Assembly (NCBI RefSeq): GCF_021729075.1 | Contig: NZ_JAJSAQ010000005.1 | Location: 235,596 to 299,595 of the forward strand | Source of the DNA: Microbulbifer guangxiensis | GTDB lineage: Bacteria > Pseudomonadota > Gammaproteobacteria > Pseudomonadales > Cellvibrionaceae | Direction: 5' to 3' | DNA: 64,000 bases | Shown: positions 44,088 through 54,569 of the stretch, piece after piece | How positions within the stretch are numbered: position 1 is the stretch's first letter | Layout: the number at the start of each line of letters is the position of its first letter | Translations under genes and position numbers: made by a program | Notes under the pieces: model-generated | Database searches by the model: none | Told to the model about the DNA's origin: nothing | Seen by the model: the letters and a program-made list of their open reading frames with translations, nothing else

Positions 44088-44486
44088 ATGAACAGCGGCA
44101 TCCTGTGTGATCTCACCCAACTGCTTGGCCGTGTGCTGATGTCCCTGATGTTCATCAGCGCCGGCTGGAGCAAGATCGTCGGCTATGCCGGCACCCAGGC
44201 CTACATGGAGTCCGCCGGTGTGCCCGGTGCCCTCCTGCCTCTGGTCATCATTGCCGAGCTGGGCGGGGGGCTGGCAGTCCTGTTCGGCTTCCTCACCCGC
44301 TGGGCGGCTCTGGGTCTCGCCCTGTTCTGCCTCGCCAGCGCCTGGTTGTTCCACAACGTGCCCGGTGACCAGGCGCAGATGATCAACTTTATGAAAAACG
44401 TCACCATCGCCGGCGGCTTCTTCATCCTGGCCTGTGCCGGTGCCGGCAAGCTGAGCGTGGATCACTGGCTGCGGCGTAACAAGTAA
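44088..44486 (+). CDS. DoxX-family membrane protein (YqjF-like)
   Basis: The start at 44088 is fixed by GAGGA seven bases upstream, giving 132 residues with four predicted membrane helices. Typical DoxX features are LLGRVLMSLMFISAGWSKI and ALFCLASAWLFHN. The E. coli relative YqjF is induced by quinone-like products of nitroaromatics. It lies 67 bases before the glutathionyl-hydroquinone reductase gene and is probably co-transcribed with it. Confidence 0.9.
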   Translation: MNSGILCDLTQLLGRVLMSLMFISAGWSKIVGYAGTQAYMESAGVPGALLPLVIIAELGGGLAVLFGFLTRWAALGLALFCLASAWLFHNVPGDQAQMINFMKNVTIAGGFFILACAGAGKLSVDHWLRRNK

Positions 44487-44553
44487 CGGCAGCGCGGTTC
44501 ACTGCGCCATCGCCAATCCAATTCGATGAATTTTTGCACCATGAGGAGGGGAT

Positions 44554-45525
44554 ATGGGCCTGTTGGTCAAAGGCCAGTGGCAGGACCGCTGGTACGACAC
44601 AGAAAAGAGTGGCGGTGAATTCGTCCGTGAGGACGCCCAGCTGCGCAACTGGATTACCGCCGACGGCAGTCCCGGCCCCTCCGGCGAGGGCGGCTTTGCG
44701 GCAGAGAGCGGCCGCTACCATCTTTATGTTTCCCTGGCCTGCCCCTGGGCCCATCGCACGCTGATCTTCCGCAAGCTGAAGGGCCTCGAAGACCTGATCG
44801 ACGTGTCCGTAGTGAGTCCTTACATGCACGAGCATGGCTGGACTTTCAACAAGGATGAAGGCAGCAGCGGCGATGCCCTGTTCCAGAGCGACTACCTGCA
44901 CCAGGTGTATACCCGCAACAAGGCCGACTACACCGGCCGGGTCACAGTGCCGTTGCTGTGGGACAAGCAGCGGGGTTGTGTGGTGAGCAACGAGTCGGCG
45001 GAAATTATCCGCATGTTCAATTCTGCGTTTGACGGGCTCACCGGCAACAATGATGACTATTACCCCGAGGATCTGCGCGGCGACATCGACGCCACCAACG
45101 AGATCGTCTACGAAAACGTGAACAATGGTGTCTATCGTGCGGGTTTTGCCACCAAAAAAGACGCCTACGAACACGCCTACGAGCGGCTCTTTTCCACCCT
45201 GGAGCAACTGGAAAAGCGCCTGGCCGACAACCGTTACCTCTGCGGCGACCGCATCACCGAGGCGGACTGGCGCCTGTTCACCACCCTGGTGCGCTTCGAC
45301 CCGGTCTACCACGGCCACTTCAAGTGCAACAAGCAGCGCTTGGCGGATTACCCCAACCTGTGGGGCTATGTGCGCGAGCTGTACCAGTGGCCCGGTGTGG
45401 CGGAGACGGTGGATTTCCATCACATCAAAACCCACTACTACGCCAGCCACGACACCATCAACCCGACCGGCATCGTGCCCAAGGGTCCCGAGCTGGACTA
45501 TTCCGCGCCCCATCACCGGGGCTGA
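44554..45525 (+). CDS. yqjG: Glutathionyl-hydroquinone reductase (Xi-class GST, YqjG-like)
   Basis: This enzyme reduces glutathionyl-hydroquinones back to hydroquinone with glutathione. The 323 residues include the catalytic Cys in LACPWAHRTLIFRKL, the Xi-class segment VPLLWDKQRGCVVSNESAEIIR (in part) and ADWRLFTTLVRFDPVYHGHFKCN. This family binds glutathione through that Cys rather than a Ser or Tyr. GAGGGG precedes the ATG. The neighbouring DoxX, LysR and pirin genes support a quinone-stress role. Confidence 0.95.
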   Translation: MGLLVKGQWQDRWYDTEKSGGEFVREDAQLRNWITADGSPGPSGEGGFAAESGRYHLYVSLACPWAHRTLIFRKLKGLEDLIDVSVVSPYMHEHGWTFNKDEGSSGDALFQSDYLHQVYTRNKADYTGRVTVPLLWDKQRGCVVSNESAEIIRMFNSAFDGLTGNNDDYYPEDLRGDIDATNEIVYENVNNGVYRAGFATKKDAYEHAYERLFSTLEQLEKRLADNRYLCGDRITEADWRLFTTLVRFDPVYHGHFKCNKQRLADYPNLWGYVRELYQWPGVAETVDFHHIKTHYYASHDTINPTGIVPKGPELDYSAPHHRG

Positions 45526-45632
45526 TCGCGGCAATGTGATTGCGAGGCGCGGGCCGGCGCCAGTTGATGGTGCCGGCCCTGATGCCGCTGACTGTCCTGC
45601 CCGGGTACATCATTTCCACAGGAGGTTTCCCG

Positions 45633-46238
45633 ATGAAGTTGTTCTACTCCCCCGGCGCCTGTTCTCTCTCGCCGCACATCGTCGCCTGTGAACTGGGGAT
45701 GCCGCTCGACCTGGTGAAGGTGGACCTGAAGAACAAAACGCTGGAGGGCGGCGGCGATTTCTCTGAGATCAACCCGAAAGGCTATGTGCCGGTGCTGCAG
45801 CTGGATGGCGGTGAGCGCCTGACCGAGGGCCCGGCCATCGTGCAGTTTCTCGCCGAGCAGAAGCCGGAGGCGGCCCTGTTGCCCGAACCCGGCAACCTGA
45901 ACCGCTACCGGGTGCAGGAGTGGCTGAATTACATTTCCACCGAGCTGCACAAGACCTTTGTGCCCCTGTTCTGGAACGGCTCGGACGAGCAGAAGGCCGC
46001 GGCCAGGGACAAGCTGGCCGAGCGCTTCCGTTACGTCGATAGCCAGCTCACCGGCGACTATCTACTCGGGGAGCAGTTTTCGGTCGCCGATGCCTACCTG
46101 TTTACCGTGGCCAACTGGCTGGACCGTCTGGAGATCGATACCGGCGACTGGCCGCGCCTGCAGGCATTCCAGCAGCGCATGCGGGAGCGCCCTGGCGTGC
46201 AGGAAGCACTGCGCGCCGAGGGATTGCTGGAGAGCTGA
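45633..46238 (+). CDS. gstA: Glutathione S-transferase, beta class (GstA)
   Basis: The start at 45633 has a perfect AGGAGG at 45620-45625. It gives 201 residues, the same length as E. coli GstA; the longer frame from 45540 is not supported. The N terminus MKLFYSPGACSLSPHI carries the beta-class Cys10. NPKGYVPVLQLDGGERLTEG is the glutathione-binding region, and the C-terminal helical domain has FSVADAYLFTVANW. It probably conjugates glutathione to electrophiles and extends the stress locus upstream. Confidence 0.95.
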   Translation: MKLFYSPGACSLSPHIVACELGMPLDLVKVDLKNKTLEGGGDFSEINPKGYVPVLQLDGGERLTEGPAIVQFLAEQKPEAALLPEPGNLNRYRVQEWLNYISTELHKTFVPLFWNGSDEQKAAARDKLAERFRYVDSQLTGDYLLGEQFSVADAYLFTVANWLDRLEIDTGDWPRLQAFQQRMRERPGVQEALRAEGLLES

Positions 46239-46242
46239 AAAG

Positions 46243-47568
46243 CTAGCGAGTGGGCAGCCGCGACGGCACCGGTTGCTTTGCCCCGTTCACTTCGATCGGC
46301 TCGCGGGCACGGGCCACCAGCAATACCAGGGTCATTGCGGTGACGGCACAGGCGCACATGGCGGCCGCGATCGGTACCAGGGTGCCGGTGTGCAGGCCGT
46401 TAACCAGCCCGCCGAGGATACCGCCTGTAATGAATAGCGAGGCGCCATAGAGCGCGTTGGCACTACCGCTGATGTTGGGGAAAAACTCCAGGTAACAGGC
46501 AGCCGCATTGGGGGCCGTCAGGCCGATGCAGGCCATCACCATCAGCAGTGGCAACATCCAGCGCAGCAGCGTCGGCTCGCCGACCAGGGTGCCGGCCAAC
46601 AGCAGCCCACAGCCCAGCAGCTGCAGTGCTACCCCCGCCAGCAGTATCTGCCGTGGCTCGAAGCGTTTCAGCAGGCGGATGTTCACCTGCACCATGGTGA
46701 TCAGGCCCACCACACAGGCGCCGAAGAACAGCGGGAAGCGCGCCGCGGGCACGGCGAAATACTCCATGAATACGAATGGCGCGGTGGTGATGTAGATGAA
46801 CATCGAACCGCTCACGCAGGCCTGGGTGCCGAGAAAGCCCAGCGCGCGGCGGTTGCGAAGCACCTGGCCGTAGTTGCGCAGCAGGTGGCGCTTGGGCGCG
46901 GACTGCCGGCGCGCGCGGGTAAACCGGGACACGGTTTCCGGCAGTAGGGTGCGCACCAGCACCAGCATGGCCAGCGCATAGCCGAGCAGGAACAGGAAGA
47001 TCCACTGCCAGCTGCCGACAACCACCAGCACGGAGCCGATCACCGGCGCTGCCAGCGGCGCCAGCAACATCATGGTGCTGATGATGGAGATGATTCGCGC
47101 CGCATCGCGCCCGCTATAGAGATCCCGCACGATGGCAGCGCAGATGACGGTGCCGAAGCCACCGCCCACCGCCTGGGTGAAGCGCAGGACGATCAGTTGC
47201 TCGGCGGTTCTGGTCCACAGGATCAGGAAAGTACTGGCGATAAAGACGATCAGCCCGATGGTCCCCACCGTGCGCCGCCCCCAGCGATCCGACAGGGGGC
47301 CGCCCAGCAACTGGCCCATAGCGAAACCGAGCAGGAAGCTGGAGACTGAGTGCTGTACCCGCGCCACCTCGCTGCCCAGTGACTCGGCGATGGCGGGAAT
47401 GGCGGGCAGGTAGGTATCGATGGCAAAGGGGGTCAGCGCCACCAGTGCGGCGAGCCACAGGGCCAGCCAGCGTTCTGGCAATTTGTCATCGGCGGTGCTT
47501 GCGCTGCGCATAAAAGGCCCGGTACGGCGAGAGTTGCGGGTATCTCCGCTGGAAGCGGGGCGCGGCAT
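46243..47568 (-). CDS. Bcr/CflA-family multidrug efflux transporter (MFS)
   Basis: The 441-residue protein has 12 predicted membrane segments. The Bcr/CflA signature appears as LTPFAIDTYLPAIPAIAESLG, and the MFS loop motif as GPLSDRWGRRTVG. These proton-driven pumps export drugs such as bicyclomycin or small peptides and amino acids; the natural substrate here is unknown. The first 19 residues are polar, and an alternative ATG at 47511 may be the real start, since neither has a strong ribosome site. It converges with gstA, with only 4 bases between. Confidence 0.88.
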   Translation of the reverse strand: MPRPASSGDTRNSRRTGPFMRSASTADDKLPERWLALWLAALVALTPFAIDTYLPAIPAIAESLGSEVARVQHSVSSFLLGFAMGQLLGGPLSDRWGRRTVGTIGLIVFIASTFLILWTRTAEQLIVLRFTQAVGGGFGTVICAAIVRDLYSGRDAARIISIISTMMLLAPLAAPVIGSVLVVVGSWQWIFLFLLGYALAMLVLVRTLLPETVSRFTRARRQSAPKRHLLRNYGQVLRNRRALGFLGTQACVSGSMFIYITTAPFVFMEYFAVPAARFPLFFGACVVGLITMVQVNIRLLKRFEPRQILLAGVALQLLGCGLLLAGTLVGEPTLLRWMLPLLMVMACIGLTAPNAAACYLEFFPNISGSANALYGASLFITGGILGGLVNGLHTGTLVPIAAAMCACAVTAMTLVLLVARAREPIEVNGAKQPVPSRLPTR

Positions 47569-47626
47569 GGTAATGGCCCCGCCCGCTCGATGCCAGGGCC
47601 GGTGTGGGGTTTCGTTCCCGTCGTCC

Positions 47627-48478
47627 CTAGCGTTCCTGGCGCAGGGTATGCAGGCCCTGTTTCAGTTTGAGCAGGTGTTCCTGCAGTTGCGGCCCCTTGC
47701 GCTGGGCGACACCGATGGCCAGCACGTCGATGACCACCAGATGAGCGATGCGCGACGACAGCGGGGTGTAGATCTCGATGTCTTCTTCCACATCCACTTC
47801 CAGTGGGATGGTGGCCTGGCGTGCCACTGGCGAGCCGCTGGGCGCCAGGCCGATGACGGTGCCACCCTGCTGCTTCACCATCTCCATGGAGTGCAGCAGC
47901 GCCTTGGTGCGTCCGCTCTGGGAGATGGCTACCACCACGTCACCGGGCTCCATCGACATGGCGGACATGTTCTGCATATGGTGGTCCGAGTGGGCGGCGG
48001 TGGCCAGCTGCAGACGGAAGAACTTGTGCTGGGCGTCACTGGCCACGGCACCGGAGGCGCCGAAACCGAAAAACTCGACCCGCTTGGCGGGGGCGATGGC
48101 GGCCACCGCCGCTTCGAGCGCGCGGTTGTCGATGGTATCGCGCACATTCAGCAGGGTGTCGACGGTGGAGTCGAATACCTTGCGCTTGTACTCGGCGATG
48201 GTATCCGTCTCGGTGACGGCGATCTGGCCGAAGCTGGGGCTGGAGGCCAGCTGCTGGGCCAGGTTGAGCTTGAATTCCTGGAAACCGGAACAACCCACGG
48301 CGCGGCAGAAGCGCACTACGGTGGGCTCGCTCACCTGGGCCTCGGTGGCCAGGTCGACGATGCGCATGTGGATGACTTCGTCCGGGTTGGCGAGGATGTA
48401 CTCCGCCACCTTGCGCTCGGATTTGCGCATGGACGACAGCTGTTCACTGATTTTCTGCGTGACTTCCGCCGGTTTCAC
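47627..48478 (-). CDS. hexR: HexR-like transcriptional regulator (RpiR family)
   Basis: The 283-residue product starts with GTG, with AGAAGGAAG upstream. It has an N-terminal HTH domain (VDLATEAQVSEPTVVRFCRAVG) and a C-terminal SIS sugar-phosphate-binding domain (VVVAISQSGRTKALLHSMEM). HexR senses 2-keto-3-deoxy-6-phosphogluconate and controls central carbon genes in many gammaproteobacteria. The usual neighbours (zwf, edd, pgi) are not here, so the name rests on sequence character. It is divergent from uvrD. Confidence 0.85.
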   Translation of the reverse strand: MKPAEVTQKISEQLSSMRKSERKVAEYILANPDEVIHMRIVDLATEAQVSEPTVVRFCRAVGCSGFQEFKLNLAQQLASSPSFGQIAVTETDTIAEYKRKVFDSTVDTLLNVRDTIDNRALEAAVAAIAPAKRVEFFGFGASGAVASDAQHKFFRLQLATAAHSDHHMQNMSAMSMEPGDVVVAISQSGRTKALLHSMEMVKQQGGTVIGLAPSGSPVARQATIPLEVDVEEDIEIYTPLSSRIAHLVVIDVLAIGVAQRKGPQLQEHLLKLKQGLHTLRQER

Positions 48479-48701
48479 GGGACTTCCTTCTCTTCAACAG
48501 AGCGCGCAGTTTAGCGGCTGCTCCCGGTCGTGGCGAGCGAGCATTGTTTACCTTCGGGGCGGTCCCGATACCGGGTCTCCTTGCGGGACACGCCGTGCAT
48601 ACATCCCTGTAGGCTTGTCGGCCGGGTCCATCCGGCCGACAGTCCCCCAAGGCGACCCGCCACCGGGGCCTGCGCATCCGACCCTGAAATCGAGCAAAAA
48701 C

Positions 48702-48717
48702 CTGTTTATTTACACAG
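48702..48717 (+). promoter_or_regulatory. LexA box upstream of uvrD
   Basis: CTGTTTATTTACACAG fits the LexA consensus CTGT-N8-ACAG exactly and has an AT-rich centre. It lies 34 bases before the uvrD start and just upstream of the -10-like TACAAT at 48738-48743. uvrD is a known SOS gene in E. coli, which supports the call. Confidence 0.75.
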
Positions 48718-48751
48718 GTCCAGCGCGCCAGCTCTGTTACAATCGCCGCCC

Positions 48752-50947
48752 ATGGACGTATCTCAGATTCTAGACCCCCTGAACGACGCGCAGCGCGAAG
48801 CCGTTGCCGCTCCTGCCTGCAATCAACTGGTGCTGGCCGGTGCCGGCTCGGGCAAGACCCGCGTGCTGGTGCACCGCATCGCCTGGCTGATGCAGGTGGA
48901 GGGCGCCTCGCCCTACTCCATCCTCGCCGTGACCTTTACCAACAAGGCCGCCCGCGAGATGCGCGCCCGTATCGAGGAACTGCTGGGGGTCAATACCTTC
49001 GGCATGTGGGTGGGTACCTTCCACGGTATCGCCCATCGGCTGCTCAAGGCCCACTACAAAGAGGCCAACCTGCCGCAGAACTTCCAGATCCTCGACAGTG
49101 ACGACCAGCTGCGCCTGATCAAGCGCGTACAGAACGACCTGGGACTGGACGAGAAGAAATGGCCGCCGCGGGAGACCCAGTGGTGGATCGGCGCGCAGAA
49201 AGACGAGGGCCTGCGCCCGCAGTACATCGAGGCCGGCGGTGATCCCTGGCTGCAGACCATGGTGAGGACTTACTTCGCCTACGAGGAGGCCTGCCAGCGT
49301 GGGGGGCTGGTGGACTTCGGCGAACTGCTGCTGCGCGCCCACGAGCTGTGGCTGAACAACGAATCAGTGCTGGCCCATTACCGCAACCGCTTTCCCTACA
49401 TCCTGGTGGACGAGTTCCAGGACACCAACACCATCCAGTACGCCTGGCTGCGTCTGCTGGCCGGTGACCAGTGCAACATTACCGCGGTGGGGGATGACGA
49501 CCAGTCCATCTACGGCTGGCGCGGCGCCAAGATCGAAAACATCCAGCATTACGCCCAGGACCTGCGCGACGTCCAGACCGTGCGCCTGGAGCAGAACTAC
49601 CGCTCCACCAGCACCATCCTCAAGGCTGCCAACGCGGTCATCGAGCACAATGCCGGTCGCCTCGGCAAGGAACTGTGGACCCGCGGCGAGGAAGGCGACC
49701 CTATCTCCCTCTACGCCGCCTACAACGAGCAGGACGAGGCGCGCTTTATCGTCGAGCGCATCCAGGACTGGGTGCGCGACGGCCACCGCCGCGACAGCGT
49801 GGCCATCCTTTACCGCTCCAATGCCCAGTCGCGGGTGCTGGAAGAGGCGCTGTTGCGGGAACAGGTGCCATACCGCATCTACGGCGGCCAGCGCTTTTTC
49901 GAGCGCATGGAGATCAAGAACGCGCTGTCTTACATGCGCCTGATCAGCAACCGGGATGACGACACCGCCTTCGAGCGGGTGGTGAATACCCCCACCCGCG
50001 GCATCGGTGCGCGCACCGTGGATGCGGTGCGCAATTTCGCCCGCGAGCACGGCTGCTCCATGTGGCAGGCGGCCACGCGCATGCAGCAGCAACGGGTGCT
50101 GGCGGCGCGAGCCGGCAATGCCCTGCAGAGCTTCCTCGATCTGGTCAACCAGTTGGCCGCCAATGCCGAGGACAAGCTGCTCGGCGCCATCGCCGAGGAC
50201 GTGATCGAAACCAGCGGCCTGATGGACTTCCACGGCAAGGAAAAGGGCGAGAAGGGCCAGACCCGGGTGGAGAACCTGCAGGAACTGGTGAGCGCCTGCC
50301 GCGATTTCGATGGGCTCGAGATCCCGGAGGGCGAGGAAGAGCCGCCGCTGCTGGACCAGTTCCTCGACAGCGCCGCCCTGGATGCCGGCGAGGGCCAGGC
50401 GGATGAATTCGAGGATGCGGTGCAGCTGATGACCCTGCATTCCGCCAAGGGGCTGGAGTTCCCGCTGGTGTTCCTGGCCGGGGTGGAGGAAAACCTGTTC
50501 CCGCACAAGATGTCGGCGCAGGAACCGGGCCGCATGGAGGAAGAGCGCCGCCTCTGCTACGTGGGCATCACCCGCGCCATGATGAAGCTGTACATCACCT
50601 ACGCGGAAAACCGCCGCCTGTTCGGCAGCGAGACCTACAACAGCCCGTCGCGCTTTATCGGTGAGATCCCGCCCGAGCTGGTACACGAGGTGCGCCTTAA
50701 AACCGAGATCTCGCGGCCGCTGTTCAACGCGGACTATGGCAAGGTGGGGCGCCTGTCCGACCCGGCGCCGGATTTCGACGACCTGCCGCCACTGGCGCTG
50801 GGCGGTCGCGTCGACCATCCCAAGTTTGGCGAGGGCACCGTCGTGCAGTTTGAGGGCAGCGGCCCGCGGGCGCGGGTGCAGGTCAATTTCGACGATGCCG
50901 GCAGCAAGTGGCTGGTGGTGGCGATGGCGAAACTTCAGCCCCTTTGA
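48752..50947 (+). CDS. uvrD: DNA helicase II UvrD
   Basis: UvrD unwinds DNA 3'-to-5' in nucleotide-excision and mismatch repair. Starting at the ATG at 48752 gives 731 residues (720 in E. coli) and the expected N terminus MDVSQILDPLNDAQREAV. The Walker A GAGSGKT is at residues 30-36, followed by DEFQDTNTIQYAWLRLL, GDDDQSIYGWRGA, TLHSAKGLEFP and VGITRAMMKL. The C terminus has the Tudor-like RNA-polymerase-binding domain (HPKFGEGTVVQFEG). No Shine-Dalgarno sequence is seen, and the -10-like element ends only 8 bases before the ATG, so the mRNA may be nearly leaderless. Confidence 0.97.
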   Translation: MDVSQILDPLNDAQREAVAAPACNQLVLAGAGSGKTRVLVHRIAWLMQVEGASPYSILAVTFTNKAAREMRARIEELLGVNTFGMWVGTFHGIAHRLLKAHYKEANLPQNFQILDSDDQLRLIKRVQNDLGLDEKKWPPRETQWWIGAQKDEGLRPQYIEAGGDPWLQTMVRTYFAYEEACQRGGLVDFGELLLRAHELWLNNESVLAHYRNRFPYILVDEFQDTNTIQYAWLRLLAGDQCNITAVGDDDQSIYGWRGAKIENIQHYAQDLRDVQTVRLEQNYRSTSTILKAANAVIEHNAGRLGKELWTRGEEGDPISLYAAYNEQDEARFIVERIQDWVRDGHRRDSVAILYRSNAQSRVLEEALLREQVPYRIYGGQRFFERMEIKNALSYMRLISNRDDDTAFERVVNTPTRGIGARTVDAVRNFAREHGCSMWQAATRMQQQRVLAARAGNALQSFLDLVNQLAANAEDKLLGAIAEDVIETSGLMDFHGKEKGEKGQTRVENLQELVSACRDFDGLEIPEGEEEPPLLDQFLDSAALDAGEGQADEFEDAVQLMTLHSAKGLEFPLVFLAGVEENLFPHKMSAQEPGRMEEERRLCYVGITRAMMKLYITYAENRRLFGSETYNSPSRFIGEIPPELVHEVRLKTEISRPLFNADYGKVGRLSDPAPDFDDLPPLALGGRVDHPKFGEGTVVQFEGSGPRARVQVNFDDAGSKWLVVAMAKLQPL

Positions 50948-51013
50948 AAAAGAAGCAGCCGCTCTGAAGACACTGTCCTGTTAAATCGCCCCACCTCAGT
51001 TCGTCAGGATCGT

Positions 51014-51092
51014 CATTCCGGCGCAGGCCGGAATCCAGCAAACCCGGAGCGGACACCACTCTCAGAGCTGGATCCCGGATCAAGTCCGGGAT
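51014..51092. repeat. REP-like intergenic repeat, inverted pair
   Basis: Two GC-rich hairpins are arranged tail to tail between uvrD and the TRAP gene. The left unit contains GTCATTCCGG, GCAG, CCGGAATCCAGC. The right unit contains GCTGGATCCCGG, ATCAAGT, CCGGGATGAC. The right unit is an imperfect reverse complement of the left. Repeats with these ends (GTCATTCC, GGAATCCAG) are widespread between genes in proteobacteria. Confidence 0.75.
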
Positions 51093-51161
51093 GACGCCGG
51101 TGCGCAGATTTGCCAGTATCTGCGCTCGGCGCACAAATAATTCATTCAGAACAATAAAAGC

Positions 51162-52298
51162 ATGAAAAAGATCAACTGGTACCCCCCCATCATTCTCGGC
51201 CTGCTGGCCCTGCTGGTGATTACCTTCGGCGCGCTGGTGGTCTCGCGCGCTTCCCTCGGCCCGGCGCAGCAGTTTACCGAGGGGACCGGGCAGGAAACCT
51301 TCCAGTGGAAACTCGTCACGACCTGGCCGAAAAACTTCCCCGGCCTCGGCAGTGCGCCGGAGCGCTTTGCCAAAAAAGTCGAAGAAATGTCCGCTGGCCG
51401 GTTGAAGATCAAGGTCTACGGTGCCGGTGAGCTGGTGCCGGCGATGGGCGTATTCGGTGCAGTCTCTGAGGGGGCCGCGCAGATGGGCCACGGTGCCGCC
51501 TATTACTGGAAGGGCAAATTGCCCGCAGCGCAGTTCTTTACCGCGGTGCCCTTCGGCCTCAACGCCCAGGAGATGAACGGCTGGCTGCACCACGGCGGCG
51601 GGCTCGAATTGTGGGAAGAGATTTATGCGCCCTTCAACCTGATCCCCATGGCCGGGGGTTCCACCGGCGTGCAGATGGCGGGCTGGTTCAACAAGGAGAT
51701 CAACTCGGTCGCGGACCTGCAGGGCCTCAAGATGCGTATTCCCGGCCTGGGCGGGGAGGTGCTGAACCGCGCCGGTGGCACCGCGGTGACCATCCCCGGT
51801 GGCGAACTCTACACCGCCCTGCAGACCGGCGTCATCGATGCCACTGAGTGGGTAGGGCCCTATAACGACCTCGCTTTCGGGTTTCACCAGATCGCAAAGT
51901 ATTACTACTACCCCGGCTGGCACGAGCCGGGCTCAATTCTCGAATTCATCATCAACAAGAGTGCGTTCGAAAAACTGCCCGCCGACCTGCAGGCTATCGT
52001 CCGTGCCGCGGCGCGCGACGCCAACCAGGACATGCTCGACGAGTACACCGCCCGCAACAACCGGGCGCTGAAGGAACTGGTCGACAAGCACGGCGTGCAG
52101 CTGAAGCGCCTGCCGGACGAAGTGCTGGAGCACCTGAAGCAAATCAATACGCAGATCCTGGAGGAAACCGCGGCGGAAGATCCGCAGTTCGCGCGCATCT
52201 ATGAGGCGTTCCGCGAGTTCGAGGCGCAGGTGATTCCCTATCACCGGATCAGTGAAGAGGCCTATTACCAGACGCGCTCCCTGGAGCTGGATCGCTGA
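51162..52298 (+). CDS. TRAP transporter solute-binding protein (DctP/TakP family)
   Basis: This is the periplasmic receptor of a TRAP transporter. The 378-residue product has an N-terminal hydrophobic signal or anchor (PPIILGLLALLVITFGALVV). The mature part begins near WKLVTTWPKNFPGLG, typical of the TakP branch that binds 2-oxoacids as metal complexes. The ligand-contact region includes MRIPGLGGEVLNRAGGTAV and IDATEWVGPYNDLAFGF. No DctQ or DctM membrane gene is adjacent, so it is an orphan receptor or works with a system encoded elsewhere. Confidence 0.88.
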   Translation: MKKINWYPPIILGLLALLVITFGALVVSRASLGPAQQFTEGTGQETFQWKLVTTWPKNFPGLGSAPERFAKKVEEMSAGRLKIKVYGAGELVPAMGVFGAVSEGAAQMGHGAAYYWKGKLPAAQFFTAVPFGLNAQEMNGWLHHGGGLELWEEIYAPFNLIPMAGGSTGVQMAGWFNKEINSVADLQGLKMRIPGLGGEVLNRAGGTAVTIPGGELYTALQTGVIDATEWVGPYNDLAFGFHQIAKYYYYPGWHEPGSILEFIINKSAFEKLPADLQAIVRAAARDANQDMLDEYTARNNRALKELVDKHGVQLKRLPDEVLEHLKQINTQILEETAAEDPQFARIYEAFREFEAQVIPYHRISEEAYYQTRSLELDR

Positions 52299-52332
52299 CT
52301 CGCCCGTGGTGACAAACGGCGGGGGCGGAAAT

Positions 52333-52364
52333 AAAAAAGGGCAGAGAGGAAATCCCCTCTGCCC
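52333..52364 (-). terminator. Rho-independent terminator of the groES-groEL operon
   Basis: On the minus strand, GGGCAGAG pairs with CTCTGCCC (plus positions 52357-52364 and 52339-52346) and is followed by six T residues (plus 52333-52338). It lies just after the groEL stop. Confidence 0.9.
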
Positions 52365-52383
52365 GAGACGCACTTACATCCGA

Positions 52384-54332
<1,949 letters not shown>

Positions 54333-54422
54333 CGGATTTCCTCCCATAAGCATTGCTATGTTCACGAAACAGAAAATCGGGAGCCTGCTCTGCGTCGGGC
54401 GACGCGGCCCCCTCAGGCGGCA

Positions 54423-54450
54423 AAATAGGAGCACTCAAGGACTTTTCAAG
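54423..54450 (-). promoter_or_regulatory. Candidate heat-shock (sigma-32) promoter of groES-groEL
   Basis: On the minus strand, CTTGAAA (plus 54444-54450) is an exact sigma-32 -35 element. After 13 bases it is followed by TCCTATTT (plus 54423-54430), which resembles the -10 consensus CCCCATNT with changes. It lies about 90 bp upstream of the groES start. Confidence 0.5.
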
Positions 54451-54569
54451 GGAGTGTGCGCGGAGTTTTTTAGAAAAAAATTTTATATAAAACAGGCTGT
54501 TAGGAATGGAATATTGCTGGAGATTTGTCGGGGCTTTTGCAAGGCTCAGGGGGAGCGGGAGGATTCTCC

